Assembly: GCA_024276595.1 (NCBI GenBank)
Contig: JAJRWW010000382.1
Span: 1 to 8,534 of the forward strand
Source of the DNA: Myxococcota bacterium
Lineage (GTDB): Bacteria > Myxococcota_A > Polyangia > HGW-17 > JAJRWW01
Reading direction: 5' to 3'
DNA length: 8,534 nucleotides
The notes beneath the pieces were generated by a model that saw nothing but the letters and a program-made list of their open reading frames with translations, was not told the DNA's origin and did not search any database. How positions within the stretch are numbered: position 1 is the stretch's first letter; every line of letters starts with the position of its first letter. Shown piece by piece: positions 6,430-8,534 of this stretch. The translations under genes and the position numbers were made by a program.

Positions 6430-7631
6430 GGCAGCCGCCCCAAAATGGCCACCTGGAGACAGTCGGAGGCGTCGAGCAGGGTCACGTCCATGGCCCCGTG
6501 GCCGCTGGCGTAGTAGCGCCCCTTGGCGGAGTCGGTCACCAGGTACCTGTACCGCCCCTTGAGCGGCGCCACCACGAAGCAGGTGTCACAAAGGAGCAAG
6601 GCGCCGCTGGACTCGATGGTCTCCGTGAGGCCCAGCTCGTCGGCCAGGGCCTTCACCGGTCGGGACGTGCAGATCCAAGTGTCCACGGCCACCCTGTGGC
6701 CACGAAGCTGCTCGGCTGCCGCCCTGACCTCTGCCAGCGTGGCGTGGGGACAGCCGAGACACACCAGGTCCGGAGCTCCGGCAGGGGCCGGCTCCGCGGT
6801 CTGCTCACGTGCACCCTCCAGCAGGGCCTCATCGATGATCTCCACCTCCCTGGGGGCCGGGTAGCGAGACGCCTCTGGGGTGACCCCGACGAGATGAAAC
6901 AGGGGTGACCCCCCGTAAGTGGGCAAGGCGGCACACAGGGCCTTGAGCGACTCCAGGTCGGGCCGCGCGCCAGCCACCTCCAGCAGAGGCACCTGCCCTT
7001 CCGATGCCTGCCCCACGAGCATCCCCAGCAGGCCCCAGTCCCGGGCACCCCCTGGGTGGGCGTCCACCCGAAAGCGGATCCTCGGGTGCCTGGCCAGGTC
7101 CAGGTGCAGCCCGTAGGCAGGAGTGTACCCGGTGAGCGCTGACGCCAGGGCAGAGGGGCCTCCCTCGCGGTTGGTCCTGGCTCCCAGGACGCTGTTGGCG
7201 TAGGTCACCGCCGAGGACTCCGACCAGGCCAGGGTGTCCCCCGGGGCGGGCATGTTTCCCGCCATGTACGGTGTGCAGGTGCAGGCTGCCGCGATACCCA
7301 GCCGGCCGTAGGCCCGGATGACCCGCCGCTGGAGCCGCACGAAGCTCTCCTCCAGGCCCATCCGCTCCGGGGAGCGCAGGTCCATCCCGGCAGGGTTCAG
7401 GGTCGCCGGCACCACCGCTCGCCCGTCAACGGCCAGCTCCTCCAGGTAGGCCAGCCCCTCGTCCCCGAGGTTGGAGTAGGAGACGCCTGCCACCTGAACC
7501 GAGGAGACAGGCAGCAGCTCCGGGGCGTCGAACACATCGCCCAGGGCCACGAGGATCTCCATGGCCTTGGCCGCCGCCGCGCCGGAGTCGCCCTCGAGCA
7601 CCGCACGTTGAGCCTCGGACAGGTGCATCAC
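6426..7631 (-). CDS. Phosphomevalonate dehydratase large subunit (aconitase X catalytic)
   Basis: This 401-residue protein of the aconitase X (DUF521) type is the catalytic, iron-sulfur subunit that would dehydrate mevalonate 5-phosphate to trans-anhydromevalonate 5-phosphate. Visible hallmarks are VSSVQVAGVSYSNLGDEGL (42-60), ACTCTPYMAGNMPAPGD (116-132), AWSESSAVTYANSVLGARTN (135-154), VCLGCPHATLAEV (290-302), and LLLCDTCFVVAPL (345-357). Cysteines at 117/119, 291/294 and 348/351 are candidate cluster ligands. Length fits the stand-alone large subunit. The start is either GTG at 7629-7631 (overlapping the upstream TGA by 3-4 nt) or the adjacent ATG at 7626-7628; the two differ by one residue. 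A GC palindrome immediately upstream overlaps any ribosome site, suggesting translation depends on ribosomes arriving from the decarboxylase gene. No insertion or missing key segment is seen. Confidence 0.9.
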   Translation of the reverse strand: MMHLSEAQRAVLEGDSGAAAAKAMEILVALGDVFDAPELLPVSSVQVAGVSYSNLGDEGLAYLEELAVDGRAVVPATLNPAGMDLRSPERMGLEESFVRLQRRVIRAYGRLGIAAACTCTPYMAGNMPAPGDTLAWSESSAVTYANSVLGARTNREGGPSALASALTGYTPAYGLHLDLARHPRIRFRVDAHPGGARDWGLLGMLVGQASEGQVPLLEVAGARPDLESLKALCAALPTYGGSPLFHLVGVTPEASRYPAPREVEIIDEALLEGAREQTAEPAPAGAPDLVCLGCPHATLAEVRAAAEQLRGHRVAVDTWICTSRPVKALADELGLTETIESSGALLLCDTCFVVAPLKGRYRYLVTDSAKGRYYASGHGAMDVTLLDASDCLQVAILGRLP

Positions 7632-8534
7632 GAGCCCCCCCCGGGGGGCTCCACGCGCCGGTACTCATCCAGCGGAGCGCCCGCTGGAATGGTCGCGTCG
7701 ATGATCCACTTTGCGGTTCGACTGGTGCTCTGCTCCCTGCTCGGATCCAGCGAGGAGCCCCTGGCGCCGGGCAGCACCACCAGGTCCCGATCGGCCTGGA
7801 CCCTGGTGGCGATGGCCCACTCCACGTCCTCGGAGTCGTTCACGTCGATGTCCGCATCCACGACCACCACCCGCTTGAGGGAGGGGTGGGCTGCCAGGGC
7901 GGCCAGCCCGGCGTTGATGGCCTGACCCGGCGCGTGGTCACCCAGGGAGATCACCGCGTGGAGCCAGCTACAGCCGCCCGTGGAGAGGGCCAGACCCCGC
8001 AGGGCCGGGACCGCCGCCCTGACCGTGTTCCAGATACGGGGCTCCTGGGGCAACCCCATGAGCAGGCGGTGCTCCACGCCCCCTGGCAGGATCACCTGGC
8101 AGAGGGGGTCCGAGCGGGAGTACATGTGGTGGATCCTGAGCTCCGGCTGGAGGCGCACACCGTCCAGTGTGCCGGTGATGTCCACGAAGGGCCCCTCCTC
8201 TACCAGCTCCCCTGTGAAGCGCCCCCGCAGCACGATCTCCGCCTCCGCGGGCAGGACGAGGCCATCCAGCTCGTAAACCGGAAGGGGGCGCCCCAGGAGG
8301 CGCCCGGCCAGGGCCAGCTCATCCATGTCGGGGGCCCCGGAGCAGGCCGCCGCCACGCACACGGCAGGGTGCAGGCCCAGGAGCACCGCCACCTCGGCGG
8401 AGCCCCCCTCCTCGTCCAGGATCATCTTCAGGTGTCGCGGCACCACCCGCACCGCCAGGCGATTGGACTCCGAGAGCATCATCCGGTGGAAGGAGTAGTT
8501 CATCCCATGGCGGCGGGAGCGCGCGGCGACAATG
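7628..8534 (-). CDS. UbiD-family decarboxylase, probable anhydromevalonate phosphate decarboxylase (5'-truncated)
   Basis: The frame is open through the right edge of the window (reading IVAARSRRHG before MNYSFHRMM), so the true start lies outside. About 302 residues are seen of an expected 420 or more, with the N-terminal part missing. UbiD-family features are SESNRLAVRVVPRHL, LPAEAEIVLRG, EEGPFVDITGTLD (catalytic Glu and Asp of the EGPF-x-D block, DNA about 8180-8197), ILPGGVEHRLLMG, and VVVVDADIDVNDSEDVEWAIATR, plus GSSLDPS and TAKWIIDAT near the end. UbiD enzymes use prenylated FMN, so a UbiX partner must be encoded elsewhere. The EGPFVDITG wording and its position ahead of the aconitase X and IPK genes point to decarboxylation of trans-anhydromevalonate 5-phosphate to isopentenyl phosphate, rather than a ubiquinone-pathway role. 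The stop TGA overlaps the next gene. Confidence 0.85.
   Translation of the reverse strand, partial: IVAARSRRHGMNYSFHRMMLSESNRLAVRVVPRHLKMILDEEGGSAEVAVLLGLHPAVCVAAACSGAPDMDELALAGRLLGRPLPVYELDGLVLPAEAEIVLRGRFTGELVEEGPFVDITGTLDGVRLQPELRIHHMYSRSDPLCQVILPGGVEHRLLMGLPQEPRIWNTVRAAVPALRGLALSTGGCSWLHAVISLGDHAPGQAINAGLAALAAHPSLKRVVVVDADIDVNDSEDVEWAIATRVQADRDLVVLPGARGSSLDPSREQSTSRTAKWIIDATIPAGAPLDEYRRVEPPGGGS
7632..7651 (-). other. GC-rich perfect hairpin at the decarboxylase/dehydratase junction
   Basis: Plus 7632-7651 reads GAG, eight C, six G, CTC: arms of nine bases with a 2-nt centre (about eight stacked G-C-rich pairs allowing for a loop). It lies within the last codons of the decarboxylase and ends directly before the GTG/ATG start of the dehydratase large subunit. 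Folded in mRNA it would hide the start region until a translating ribosome opens it, a typical coupling device (inference). It could equally be a by-product of the Pro-Pro-Gly-Gly-Gly coding. Confidence 0.5.

Overview
This is a high-GC bacterial chromosome segment in which every supported gene lies on the minus strand, so transcription runs from high to low coordinates. The housekeeping genes (yicC, gmk, a long Rel/SpoT enzyme) are bacterial. Base composition, the strongly G/C-biased third codon positions and the gene types suggest a Myxococcota-like or other deltaproteobacterial lineage, but no 16S or other taxonomic marker is present, so this is only inference.

Region 1 (8534 down to 5193) holds four tightly overlapping genes: a 5'-truncated UbiD-family decarboxylase, the large and small subunits of an aconitase-X-type dehydratase, and a kinase of the isopentenyl phosphate kinase family. 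Together they match the lower half of the archaeal mevalonate pathway: mevalonate 5-phosphate is dehydrated to trans-anhydromevalonate 5-phosphate, decarboxylated to isopentenyl phosphate, and phosphorylated to isopentenyl diphosphate. Junction overlaps are 4, 4 and 8 nt, with a GC-rich perfect palindrome just before the second gene and a strong Shine-Dalgarno before the kinase. This is the most notable system in the window.

Region 2 (about 5192 down to 3378) has a 119-134 nt gap containing a perfect TTGACA box, then yicC (endoribonuclease family, with a low-complexity insertion of about 50 residues) overlapping gmk (guanylate kinase) by 11 nt.

Region 3 (3377 down to 1) starts with a short intergenic stretch carrying a perfect TATAAT. 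It is followed by a bifunctional Rel/SpoT (p)ppGpp synthetase-hydrolase with an in-frame 30-bp tandem duplication just before the catalytic synthetase Asp. Next comes an exported DsbA-like thioredoxin-fold protein whose second CxxC cysteine is Gly and whose only other cysteine sits beside the cis-proline. Last is a 48-residue, very basic small protein with its own TTGACA promoter candidate.

I see no tRNA or rRNA genes, CRISPR arrays, transposases or convincing intrinsic terminators. Intergenic gaps are all under 150 bases.
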